DNA of 64,000 nucleotides from contig NC_135010.1 in assembly GCF_051020985.1 (NCBI RefSeq), positions 13,452,001-13,516,000 of the forward strand, given 5' to 3'. This document shows, piece by piece, positions 1-11,830 of the stretch. The notes under the pieces were generated by a model. It had not been told where the DNA came from. It ran no database searches and saw only the letters and a program-made list of their open reading frames with translations. Source of the DNA: Nomia melanderi. Lineage: Eukaryota > Arthropoda > Insecta > Hymenoptera > Halictidae. Positions within the stretch are counted from its first letter, which is position 1, and every line of letters begins with the position of its first letter. Made by a program: the position numbers and the translations under genes.

Positions 1-162
1 GCCGCGGCGAGTCGACGTAATAACCGGACAGGATGATTCTCGTTATTTAAATCGCGGCGAACCTCGCCTGGGACGTGTCGGTTGCGTACGCTCCGCGGAG
101 AAACCAGTCGCCCGACTAAAATGGTATCGCGGCGCACTTCATTAATTACTCCAGCTTCTTCG

Positions 163-191
163 CGAGCGAGCGAGCGAGCGAGCGAGCGAGC
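163..191 (+). repeat. (CGAG)n microsatellite
   Basis: About seven perfect CGAG tetramers. Confidence 0.95.
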
Positions 192-984
192 AACCGAACG
201 GTATTAGTTATTTCGACGTGCTAGATCCGTGTTTATACGAAGCTCGCGGCCCACTCGACCGATAATTAATAGCGGCGGACGGGAATGAAATCATCGTAAC
301 GCGCCGTGACTGATTGCGTTAGGGTTCCCAGGTATCAAGCCGTTGCCGGTCGAAGCCACCGGGTTGAACGCGAAGATTAATATTGGCCGCTCGCGATTCG
401 CGGGACGCGTCGTGTACAGGCTAATTGCTGCCTATTGGATAATTAATAGAAAAGATCGGACGGAGGATCGGGTGAATCGCGGTAGGATCGCGGTGCGTAT
501 CGGAAAGCCTGGCACCGCGCGGTTTAATTGAGAGCGAACAGGCCGCGCGGATCGCGGGATCGTAAACCCGGGAGAGCTCGAAATCACTTCGAACAACTTT
601 ATCGTGAAAGTAAAAGGTAATCTTTGACAGGTAATCGTCGGACCGCGTAACCGGCTCGTGCGAGGGAAGAGGGGAATAAAAAAAGGACAGGCTCGAAAGT
701 ATAATCTGAAAGCGAAGGTGTATAAATAGGGGCCGATCCACGCGAGGGATCGGTAGCCCGAGATTCGCCCTCGAGACGAAATCGTCTTGCTCCGTCTCTC
801 CGGCGGCCCGCCTCTCTGCCCGTCTCCCTCGCCGATAATTCTATTATGTACGGTTTAATGTACAATTAACCGATCACTTAGGGCCTGACGTTACGCCGAG
901 TCACGATGTCTTATTAAGCCTCTACCACCGGGTAGTCTCTCTCGACCACGCACGGTGGCAACCGGCCGCAACAGGAGCAGCCTC

Positions 985-1052
985 AAACCGGAGCGGTCCG
1001 AGCGGAGCCGAGCCCGACTCGAATCGGCTCGACCGGACTCGACTCCGAGAGC
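985..1052 (+). repeat. GAGCC/GACTCG-rich tract
   Basis: Repeated CGGAGC, CCGAGC and GACTCGA words, similar in style to 63.72-63.79 kb. Confidence 0.6.
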
Positions 1053-4000
1053 CACTTACCTCTATTAGACTGATTCGTCCCCGCTTAACGATCTCTTTCT
1101 GCCTCGATTCACGATTTCGAGGATAAACTCGCGCCGTTCTCTTTCCTCCTCGGTGTTATTCATTGTCTCGCGCGCGAGCCGCGCGCGTCCGTTCGTCTCC
1201 GACGGCCGTCGATCCGGTCGAATCGAACGGGGCGCGCGTGATCGCGTGGCCGCGCCTTTGTTCCGTTGCCCCGTCGCGGCGATTAATTAAACAAGCTTCG
1301 ATACGGATAGCCACGGACGATCGCGAGCTTCCCGGAGCTGCGGGGCGCTCATTGTTTCGTCGCTCGGAGAAGTCCTCCGCGGAAGGGACGCACGAGCGTA
1401 ACGAGTAACTCGAGGGCGAAGCTCGCGTGAATCGGCGCGCAGGGATCGGCTAATTTAGGAGTCCATAAAATTGGCCGGTCCTTTGGTCCCTTGTCTCGAG
1501 CACCCATACCTCTTTCACGTTCGGAGCCCCACCTGAGTCGCACGACGTGTACCGTCCCTAACGGACCCACACCGATGATATTTCAGTGTTAATTGCGCCC
1601 GGTATCTACCGTTCGGTCCCGGGGCTGACTTCTAATCTCGGGTTCATTAGGAGCCCCGTCGAGCACCGAACTATTTTCAGATCGGGACACACGAATGGTG
1701 GCGGCCGGTCGCCGGTGCCGGCGCTGTTCCTCGAGCCCGAGTCCGCGGCCACGGAACAGGACGAGGAAGAAGAACGAACGAACAAGCCGATAGGGACTCT
1801 CCTGACGACGCCAGCAACGGAACGGAGGCGACCGCGGGGGGAGAGCCGGGCTGAAAGGATCAGTCGGTACGAGCGAAAACAACCGGCCGTTTCGTACGTG
1901 TGTGGAGGATTCGAGTGCGGCCCACGGCAGGTGGGGCGAGGGGGGCGAAGGACGACGGACGGGGCCGGGATATACGGCGAGCGACGAAGACGCGGAGGGC
2001 ACGCCGGCCATCCCCGATTTCCATTTTAATTGAACTCAACGCAACATCATACTTAATGCCAGAAACGCGTCACAAGCTCCAATTAAACGCGCGACGCGGT
2101 TTCACTTTATCACCGGACTGTACATTCGTCCTGATTGCCCGGCCGATTCCGCTCGGCTGACCATCGATTATTCCCTCGTGGAATTCTTCTAAGAGGCGAG
2201 AGTTTCGTTCCGCGGATACTCGTCGAAAGGACACGCGATCGGTTTATTCCGGAAGGTCCTGCGTCGCGTTTCGAGTCGCCGTTCGAAGGATCCCTCGCGA
2301 CGAACGCGTACGTTTCAGGGAACTTGGAAAGTGAAGCGACGCGCGGCAATTAATCCGCATTCTTCCGCGTGACTTGGTCGCGCGATCTCTTTCAGCGATC
2401 CTCGCCACGGTTCGAGGAACTCTGAGCGATCGGTTACCGAGAAGCTGCGCTCTCTCGATCTAGCCATGGCGATCGATAAAACGTCTTCGGATCGTTGCCA
2501 CTGTCCCGGGGCCGGGCCCTTGAAGGCAAGCGATCGAGGCTCTTTCTCGTATCGGGGATCAATTACTCGGAAAAGAAATTTCAAAATTGTCGTTACCCGC
2601 TTCGATCCCGGCTGCGCTCGGCTTCTGCGCGATCGATCGAGTCGTTCTTCGTATCTGGGCATCTAGTCGGGAGGGACTCGCGCGGCACCGGGGAAACATG
2701 TCCGAGACTCTAATCGCGGCGAAGAGATAAGCCCCAGCGACGCACGAGATTAAGCGTTTCTGTTTTTCTGGCTGTTACCGAGCCGCGCAAAGGAACCAGC
2801 CACCGGAGAAACGGCCGCGAACGCGGCTACGAGTGGTAGCCGGCGATAGAAATGCTGCGGCTGTGCCTCGCGCACGGCTACCAACTTGATTTATTGACAG
2901 GAAAATCTAGTCGTCGTGTTCGTTGGCGTCGTCGACTCGGTCGCTTCGGCCTGCCGAGCCGCCTACTGTACGCGACTCGTCGAACGTTGTCCTTCGCTCG
3001 AGGAGAAGACGAAAAAAAGAAGAAGAGAGATCTCCGCGGCTACTTCATATTTACGAGACAATTCTCGGACGGAACGGAAAAAGATTCCAGCGAATCGACA
3101 GCGGATATGCTCGAGTCGAGTCTGATCTGGGAAAAAAGTGTCGCTTCGCTGTGACAGCTTGAAAAGCATCTCTCGAAACGACGCCGCGAGATTTGTCTCC
3201 GGAGTTCCGTGAAAACGATGACTGTTGCGGTTTAAACCGATCGCCGATGCGCTATTCTTGTACCGGAGGACCCGGTGAATCGACTCGAAGCACCATTAAA
3301 AGATTCATCTCTAAATTGAGTTCGGAATCCTGTTGGAAAGGATCCCTCGAAGTTAGCAAAATAGGGGATAGCGTCTTGGACAATGGGAAGAGTATCTTCC
3401 ACGAACGGTGGGACTCGAATCGAAGGCATCCACTCGAGGAAGGGGGGCAGAGAGAAACTGTTGCGGTCGATCGAATCGCGCCGGAGCTCGCGAGAGGGTA
3501 CGCGGAGGATGCATCAAGCCGGATCAGAGGAGGATGCCGCCTAGGGCTACCGGTGTTGTCGGAGGTGCCGCGCAGGGCCGGCTTTTTCTTTCTGGTGTCG
3601 ATTCGTTGCGGCCAGGAGGCGAGGGAGACTCGCGGCGAGCAAGCTTTCTCGGGCACGGAGCTTCGCGATCGAACGCGCGCGAGACGAGGCCCGAAAATCG
3701 CCTCGCTTCGGCCCTCGAACACAGCCCGCTACCCGTTCGGCTAGGGGCAAAAGCATTGAGATGCAGAGAGCGTTGGTGCTACCGTGCGATGGTCCCGATA
3801 CCGCCTAATGGACTGTCCCCGCCCTCTTTTTCCCTTCGCCCTCGTCCTCGATCCTTCTTCCCTGCCTCCCAGCACCTTCCACCTCATCTCCGATCCTCTC
3901 TCGCGCTCCCTCCGCCGAGCTCTGCCCCTCCGCTCTATCCAACGGCCGCATTCTAACGTCACTTTTAACCTCCACCTTCGCGTGTTCGCTCCGGCGTCCT

Positions 4001-4590
4001 CTCCTCTCTTCAGATTTCCGACAATTACTAAGCAAACTTTTGTTCGAGAAACGATTACCGGCCGCCGCGGCGTGAACCCGAGACTACGTACACGCAACAG
4101 TTACTCCGGGAAATCCAAGCGAACCGTTCCAACGAGGAAACCAACGAGGAATGCGTCGCCGAATGAACGGAGCGATTCATGAAATCACGAGGAATCTCCG
4201 CCGAGCGAGCGTCTTCAGTCTTCCCACGGTGATTATCAGAAATTTCCTGTTATCGAACAGCGCCCGAGGATCGCCGATACGATCGGCAGCCATCGATGCC
4301 GAATCGAACGGAACGATTTATTCGAAAACGAAGGCACGCGGCGCGCTCGCTCGGTCGGCCGACGTCGCGGAGATAGCGGTAAATGAAGCTTCAGAGGCGT
4401 CCGCGGTCTGGCGAGGGGCGGAGAGGAGATGAGAAAGAAGCTCGTCTACGCAACGTGCGTTTTATGTCCGTACGCGCATCCACGGGAGGAGCTGCACACG
4501 GTAGCACAGCTATAACAGCGTCGCGGCATCATTTATATTTACGAGACACCGCGAAGCCGAGCCCAAGCCAGCCGCATTGTTACTGGCCAA

Positions 4591-4628
4591 GGGCCTTATA
4601 GCCGCCGTCTGGCCCTTATAGGGCCGCC
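4591..4628. repeat. Tandem GGCCTTATAG units with palindrome
   Basis: GGGCCTTATAGCCGCC and GGCCCTTATAGGGCCGCC lie 20 bp apart. The second contains the near-palindrome GGCCCT-TAT-AGGGCC (4611-4625). Confidence 0.7.
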
Positions 4629-4979
4629 ATGATCTCGGCCTCCTTCTCTCTTTCGCCGGGCTCCCGGCGTCCGCTCGACGCGACCGGTCGACCGACCGAG
4701 CCCCGTTTCGCTCAGCCTTACCCGCGAACAGATCACGCTCCCCCGATCCCCGCGATCGACATCGGTGTCCGAGTCGTGCCTCCCTTTGAACACGATTCGC
4801 CATTGATTTACTGCGAACGATAAGGTGCGCGGTAAACGTCCTCATAGCGCGAAACCGTCCATTCTACAGTGGCCCGTCGGTTTTACAGCGGCGCCAGCGA
4901 TCGAAAGGCTCCGCGGACGGCCACCGAAAACGAACGTCTGATCGCGAAAGACACCGAACTCCGGGGAATGAGAAAAAAG

Positions 4980-4980
<1 letters not shown>

Positions 4981-5014
<34 letters not shown>
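4981..5014 (+). repeat. (GA)n microsatellite
   Basis: Nearly perfect GA run with one AAA interruption. GA runs are candidate GAGA-factor sites in insects. Confidence 0.95.
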
Positions 5015-7354
5015 TAGTGAGATTTACCGCGCGCAACGGTTCGCGCCAATCAGCTACGACACGGCGCATCGCCGGAGCAAATATTTCACAGTTATTGCCA
5101 GATAAACCACGACCTTAGCGCCGGGTGTACCGTCGTTTGGGGAATAGACCGCATCAATGATGCAACGTTCGACCTCGCAGCATCGGTCGCGCGTTTGTCT
5201 TCCTTTAGGAAGTTTATAGTCGTGCCTATCAGGTGCGACTTTGCTTCCGCGGTGTACATTATTTTTCCTCGGCCCGCGGCAGCCAGATCGGGACCATTGA
5301 CAACGATATTTTAACGTCCCTCCGAATGCTCGCGATATTTCCTTCCGTTCCGGGGAACTCGGAGTGACCGTCGTTGCACAGACCGATCTGAAAATGTCCC
5401 GGCGATTTATTCGCAGCGAGGGAATAGATTTCCGACGACGAGGCGCACCGTGATATTGATCAATGTAAATAATGAAACGTTCGAGGAGAAGCATTCTGGA
5501 GCCTCTCTCGAAAATCTGGATGAGCATTCGCCCACCCTCGCAGAGCAGCGAAGGTACCAATGTCAAAAAGCGATGTCTAGTTCTCGCTGTCATCGTCCGC
5601 CCCTTGCCCCTCCGCGCGAAACAAGAGGGGTAGTCATCGACTGTAAAGACATCGAGTCGTACTCGAGGGTGGCTCTCGTGAGTGCAAGTGAAGGCAAGGG
5701 CTGCGCGTTTCTGCTGATCAGCCTGCTGAATCCCGAGTTTCTGATGGGGTCGTTGCCGATCGAGAAGAGACAAGGGAGACAGAAACGTCGAGTTTTAAAC
5801 CGCAACTCGATATCTACCCGTTCCAGGGTCGTAACCAGCCTCGTGTCCTCCCGGGGGACTCTGCCGGCAGCTACAGGGGTAGCCGAGCGATCGGCGTTCC
5901 CGTCTACACGGAAAATTTTCGAAATCAAAACTGATTCGATGGCTCGCTAACTCGACGTTTCCATCGAGTACAAACGATTACAGAACGGATCGCCGCGAAG
6001 TGTGATAATTCCATGGTTCTCGCGGTAGAACGTAGCCGCGGTTCGACGTTCTCTAACGGGAGAATAATAGAAAACGATCGACTCATTGTTCGCGTTGCGG
6101 GACCGCAGCCAGGAACAGCAGTTGTTCGGCGATAAGTTGAAAATCGTGTCGCGATGCTCGCCGCCGTAAATCGCGCGGCGTTGCGACGGGGAGTCACTCT
6201 TCGTCGGCGGATCCGGCGACGCCCGCCGAAACCGAGAACGTGACGGTTCGTGGAAACGGGGATAAGAAATCACGAAGCAAGGAAAATATAAAATTCCATC
6301 AATTCGCGGCGGCACGAAGCGGTTCCCGATACATTTTTCTCGCCGGTTGTTCGAGGGCGCTCGGTCGGCGGGAGGAAGAGAGACGGACGCCTCGCGTATT
6401 TGGGGTTTCAGGCCTTATTAATGATTGATCGAGGGATATCGACGTCTCCCCTCTGACGCGACTGATATATAGACGCGGAGGGGATGCCCGGCTTCGCTTC
6501 GCACGTGACACAATAAAACCACGTACGCCGCGCGCCGTATCGATGGCTTATTGCGAGACTTTTTATCGATCCCGATAAGTTCTCCGCCGCTTTTATCCGG
6601 CCGCGACGACCGACCGACCGACCGATCGATCGTCGGACTTTTATATAAATCGCACGTGTTTCTTTTATCAGGGGGCCCGGCCGTTGTTTTGCCAACAGAT
6701 TAGCCGGAAGCTGCCCCGCGGGGGCATCGTATCGTTAAATCGTGCGCGCCGATGCCGGAGATAGCCTGAGCGGCAGATTGATTTATCCGTCTCCGGAAGA
6801 TTGCCGCGATTGTTCGGCTCCTCTAGCCGTAACGCGGCCGGATTTCTTCGGGAATATTGATTCTCGGAAAGGGTGGCGGAAACCAGTTAGCCGCGAAAGT
6901 CGCCTAACTCGGACCCGGTGTCCCGGCATGGGAGCGAAACATAATAACCGCGGGCGAGTCGGCCTGTCGCGGGGCGGCAGGGCCAATCTTCGTAAAAGGC
7001 GCGCGAGTCTTAAAAGTGCCGGGGCATAAAACTGCGAGAGAAAGCGCGAGGCGTGAGAGGTAGACGCGGCGAAGGTGGAAAAGCCACGTGGATCCCCGAG
7101 GGTGGCATTAATCCCGTCCCCGTCCTCCCCCGATGCTTACCCATCTAGACAACGGAGGCGAGGCAATCATATTTTCCGCCCCAAAGGCACGATACGTGTC
7201 AATGCGAATCAGACATACCGATCTAATGCGGATTCCGATACCGTCTGATTTACTCCTGACGGTACTCCTAGCAGAAATCCATTCCTCCGACGTCTACGGA
7301 AAGATTGCGACGTCCGTCTGAGATTTAACAAATCTCCCTGCCATTTTTATCCAG

Positions 7355-7430
7355 GCCGCCTCGCTTTCGAACGAATCGCGTTTTGGATTTCCGTGGAATA
7401 TCCGATTTTTCCGCTGAGTCTCGGTCGGAG
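7355..7430 (+). CDS. Possible 76-nt exon
   Basis: A good acceptor (CCCTGCCATTTTTATCCAG) ends at 7354 and a strong donor CGGAG/GTAAGACG is at 7430/7431. Two of three frames are open across the 76 nt; neither gives a recognised domain. Only splice-signal quality supports it. Confidence 0.15.
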
Positions 7431-10400
7431 GTAAGACGTTCGAGAAAGTCTACGGTGTTAATTCAATTACGAGAGTTCCGTCTTCGCGAAATTATCTCGG
7501 AGGCGGGAGGATTTGTTTTATCCCGTAGAAACGATGGAGTACGACGAGTCGCAAGAAGATATCGGTACAACGGGAAGGTTCCGAAGGCTGAAAAATCCCG
7601 CGCGAATAATCCGGTTTGCAGCCATCAGACTGGTCATCGCCGCGATGGCCGGAAATTCGCAAGCAACCTTTTCCCTTCCGTTCTGCGCCCTTTTTCCCCG
7701 CGTCTGCTCCTTTCCCGGCTCGTTTCTACTCCCGTCACGTATGTAGCGAGAAAAATTGCAGCCGAGCGCTTTACCCGGTTCGCGTTCTTCACGCTCGGCT
7801 CCACCGTCGTCTCTCCTTCTCCCCGGGTTCCCTCGTTTTCTCCCCCTCGCGATTCGAGGGAAACTCGGCGTCGTTCAATAAGAGTTCTTAACCAAAACGA
7901 ACGAAAGAACGAATCCGCTTCGATTTTCGATCCGTTCCGCGTCTTTCTTCGTCCTTCTCGCGTCACCGATCCCTTCGGCGACTATGCAAATCGCGAGCGG
8001 CGATAGTGAATATAGTGAAATTTCGAGAAAAAAACTCTCCTGGATCCCTTAGGAAATCGAGCGTGACCGGTCACGAACGGTTCGATGGGATCGCCGAGCT
8101 ACACCCTTTCAGTTCTCTCTCCCGCGGGGCCGCTCAACCCCGTTGCACTCTCAATCTGGCTGTTATTAGAGGCTCCGCGGGGACCGCGCGGAAATCTTCA
8201 AACTACAATCGTACTCGACGCGAGCGGCGGTATCTCCGGACGCCGGGGAGGGCGAGCGGGTTCCTTGGGCATCAGCACTTTTCAAATGTTTGCGAACTCG
8301 GCGAACGGCCGGGGCGAAACACGCCGCGACCCTCGTTTCGGCTCGGATCTAGTCCTCCGGATCGCGTCGAGGCTTGTTTTATATTTCCACCGGTTACCGC
8401 GGTTAACGAATCCCAGTTACGAGCCGGCTTAGCGTTATCTCCGAGCGCTGTCCTTCCCGGCGCGGGGAAAAACAGGCGAATCCGTCGGATCTTGATAGCG
8501 GATTCAATTTATCCGTTCCCGGTTCCGGCGCGCGAGCATACTTCGGTTTCACGGAGTCGCGTTATTACTCGCCGGTGACGAGGCGAGCGACGAAACGCGA
8601 ACAGCTGGACGATCGTCGCTCGTATCGCGGCAATTGAGATAGCGTGAGTTGCAGCGATATCGGCGCAACTCGGCGAATCTTCGGACAGTGTATCGAGTTT
8701 CTTATAAAACGGGAATAACTAATCTTTCCATCGGTCGAGCAATCCTGTATATAATTCGCTACCCCACTTGTCCGAAACTCCGGCTTCCCATTAGAAGACT
8801 CCTCCAATTTCGCTAACGAGAAACTCGATTACGCTCCCGGCGTTATGCGTCCAGCTTTATAGCGCGATTGCGCGGGACGCTAGAGAAAGAACCGCATTAC
8901 TTGTAAAACGGCCGAATAATTAGAGTGCGATGCGGTGAAATCAGCGGGGCCGCCTGAGCCCGCATCAACGCTGGCCCGTACTCGTCGAGCACGCTCTTAA
9001 TTAACCGCTACTTGGAAAAACACTCGACCCGCTAACACGCTACTTCGGATGCATCGCGGAGCGGATAACCAGGGTGGCCGAATCCGTGCCTGCGATCGAA
9101 CGGAGGCGCGTCGATGCCGGCAAGCAACGCGACAGAGGCCGGCGGGGAAGAGGGAAGCGTCTTATTCTCTAGCCGGCTGCTCTATTCGTATGTTCGACAA
9201 GAAGTTTTCTCGATCGCGGCGGAAGAAGCGCATCCCTATCGCTCGATCTACGGACGAAAAGCCGGGATCTCGTCGTCGCCAGGTATACACACGCGAGCCG
9301 AGCGACGCGACGCGACGGACGGACGGGGAGAGACCGGTCGCACGGACCTTTATGTAACCGACGGTACGTGTTCTTTTCTTTTCCCTCGGTCGATTTCCAT
9401 CGGGATGGACGCGAGAGCTGGCAAGGGAAGACACGCGCATCCTGGGTAATCCGTGACGACGCGCGCCTCCGCTCGGCCTCCCCCCTGTCCCTGAACCAGC
9501 CAGAACGCGCCTCCGTTCGTGTTCTTCGCTTTCGCCGCGCGCGAACCGCGCCGCTTCCCGTAAATTTATACAAATCCTTCGTAAGCTTCCATTATCGTCG
9601 ATTAACGGGTCTGTAATTACGCCCGGTGTACGATCGACGCCTGTCGTTTCGGCCCTCGCGAGATATTCCCGCGCGCCGGTAAAGTGATTATTTTGTATCG
9701 AACACGGACCGTTCCGAGGGAAGCGCGTTTAAGAGCGACGCGCAACGCGTGGCGCCTCGAACACGGTGTAATTCCAGCCACCGACAAATTGAGAGTGCCC
9801 GCCGCGTGTAATAACAACGTACCTGCGCGATAAATCGGTGAAATAAAACGCAGAAGCCGTTTCGGGATTTTCGAGGCCACCGCCGGTGACAGCGGACGGG
9901 TTAGGAGGAAACTTGAGGGTCAAGTGAAACCCGTCAAGCGGAGATCACCGAATATCGGGGTACAAGGTGCGCGCGAGGAACGGGGCCGAAGAGAAATCGA
10001 CGCGTTCGCGATGTTTTTGTTCGGAGACGACGCAACGCTATCCGAGGCGGGCACGGTAATCGCTCCTTGCGCGAGTGGCTCGAGTGCATGCCGCCGTCGC
10101 CTGTCGATGGAAGCTCGCGCGTGCATCGTCGGGTATGCAAATGAAGACTCGCCTGTCCGTCACCTTAAGACCGACCAGTCGCCGGCCGTGTTCCGTAGAT
10201 AAAGACCGTCGCGCCGCGTCGCGTCGCGTAAAATGCGCCTTTGACGCGGTCTCTCGCGGTCTCGGGACTTTCGCGGGCGCCTCGCGATCCGGAACGTCTC
10301 GGGGATTACTAGATGCACCGTGCACCGTGACAAAGGGAGCCGAGAAACACTCTCTCGGTCGGCTAGACATATTTCTACGAAGCTGTTCCAGAGGAGGGAT

Positions 10401-10965
10401 CGTCCGCGGAGACGACTGAAAACGATACCTCGAGAAGAAAATCGAGGAAAAGTTTGGTCACGCGCCGCTGAGAAATGGACAACGCACGGGGGCGACGACG
10501 CTTTGGCTAGCCGGGATGCAAGGGAGCGCGTGTGACGCGTGGCGAAAGTTTCGGTAACCGTGAAACGTCGATGGCGAGGCTCTAACGGTGGGTAGTACGA
10601 GCGCAGCCCGTTTCACGTTCCACTTTCGCGAGGAGTCCTCACGCTTTCGTCTCACGTGGCATCCTCGTGGTGGTTTTCAACGGCAACGTGGAAACGGCGC
10701 GTGCTCGGGATGCGCACCTTCGCGTTCTGATTAGCAACCCAGACCGAGCGAAGGCCAATGGCACCCTGGCAAAGCTTGCTTGGCTCTGCCTGGCTGGCTC
10801 GCTTTCCTGCCTTCCTCGCCTGCTCCCTGGTCTTCGCGCGGCGCGAGCGTAAGGGGTAGCTCGAGCCGCGCCGCGAGATGCCCGAAGAAGAGAGAAAGAG
10901 GAAAGGAGAGGAGAAGAGAGGCGTCGAGAGCGAGAGTGTTCGGGCGAAAGAGAAAGAGAAGGAGG

Positions 10966-11068
10966 GGTTGGTTGGCTGGTTGGCTGGTCGGATGGTAGTA
11001 CGGTGGAGGCGCCGGCGGTGGTGGTGCCGGTGGTGGTGGTGCCGGCGGTGGTGGTAGTGGTGGTGGTA
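10966..11068 (+). repeat. GGTT/GGCT and GGT-rich minisatellite
   Basis: GGTT/GGCT tetramers at 10966-10994 give way to (GGT)n and GCCGGTGGT units at 11013-11068. The long frames here (Val- or His/Pro-rich) are products of the repeat. G-rich plus strand, possible quadruplex. Confidence 0.9.
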
Positions 11069-11679
11069 CGCGGTGCACGACATAAATATGTATGTATCAT
11101 CCGCTGCGACCTGCCCCACTACCCGACTAGGTCAGACTCATGCTTCATCACAATGAGCACCTTGCCTTGCCTCGTCCTGTTCCTTTCCTCTTCTCCATTC
11201 AAGTGGATGGTACGAAACCACCACCCCGATCGAACTCGCGCGCCGGCTGATCGATCATTCCCAGCGAGTACGGACCCCCGACCAGCGTCGGACGGACGGA
11301 GAAGAAACGGCCCGAGTATTCCGGGCCGCGATAAACTTTATCGAATGAAAATCTATCGCCGATCCCGGGAGCAAACTTCGAGATATCCTCGCGTAATTTA
11401 TGCTTAAAGGTCTCGGCTAGTCGATACCCTAACTCGTCCAGCTGTTAGGTACTCGCAGTCGGTACCTCTTCCCCGTTTCAATTCCCCGAAAGAATGCGGA
11501 AGAGCCGGGAAATTGGTGCGCCCCGTGAGCGGTGCACGAGGGCAGGTTTCAGCGTAGCGTTCGGATCGCGGGCACAAACCTCATGAATACATGCAAGCCA
11601 ACGACCGACCGAACGAACCGACGAGGTTGTGTTCCAGGGGCTTCGTTCTGGCACGGTCCGTTCAGCTGGCTTCGATCAC

Positions 11680-11720
11680 TGACGTTGCACGCAGCCGGTG
11701 ACGTGGGCTCTCTGACGTCA
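11680..11720 (+). promoter_or_regulatory. Cluster of three CRE/ATF-like sites
   Basis: TGACGTTG at 11680-11687, TGACGTGG at 11699-11706 and the full palindrome TGACGTCA at 11713-11720 lie within 41 bases, at 19- and 14-bp steps. The full palindrome is the canonical CREB/ATF site. No gene start is visible beside it, so an enhancer or an unrecognised promoter is possible. Confidence 0.45.
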
Positions 11721-11790
11721 CCCACGCTTCTCTCACGGGGGTTGCGCAAGGTCTGGGCAAGGAGAGGGGCGGCGGGGGTGGCGACGAAAC

Positions 11791-11830
11791 AGGAAGAAGA
11801 GGAGGCGGAGGAGGAGGCGGAGGAGGAGAC
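11791..11830 (+). repeat. GGA/GGC-rich trinucleotide tract
   Basis: Purine-rich GAAGAGGAGGCGGAGGAGG-type repeat following the CRE-like cluster; the Glu-rich translation is not taken as coding. Confidence 0.9.

Larger units (their letters stand above)
1..7354. other. GC-rich DNA, no gene recognised
   Basis: Holds the (CGAG)n and (GA)n tracts, the 4.6-kb palindrome pair and an isolated TATAAATA at 721-728. On the minus strand a 32-codon frame (1163-1065) ends in TAATAG just before a strong donor (1060/1059). Long frames on both strands are Arg/Ser-rich and not supported. Confidence 0.6.

Noticed and set aside
721..728. TATAAATA in GC-rich DNA
   Set aside because: No start codon or exon downstream that could be supported on either strand; an isolated match is expected by chance in 64 kb.
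5054..5773. 239-codon minus-strand frame
   Set aside because: No recognisable domain or signal; overlapped by open frames on the other strand.
10639..11119. Thr/Pro/His-rich minus-strand frames
   Set aside because: Products of the GGT/GGTT minisatellite.
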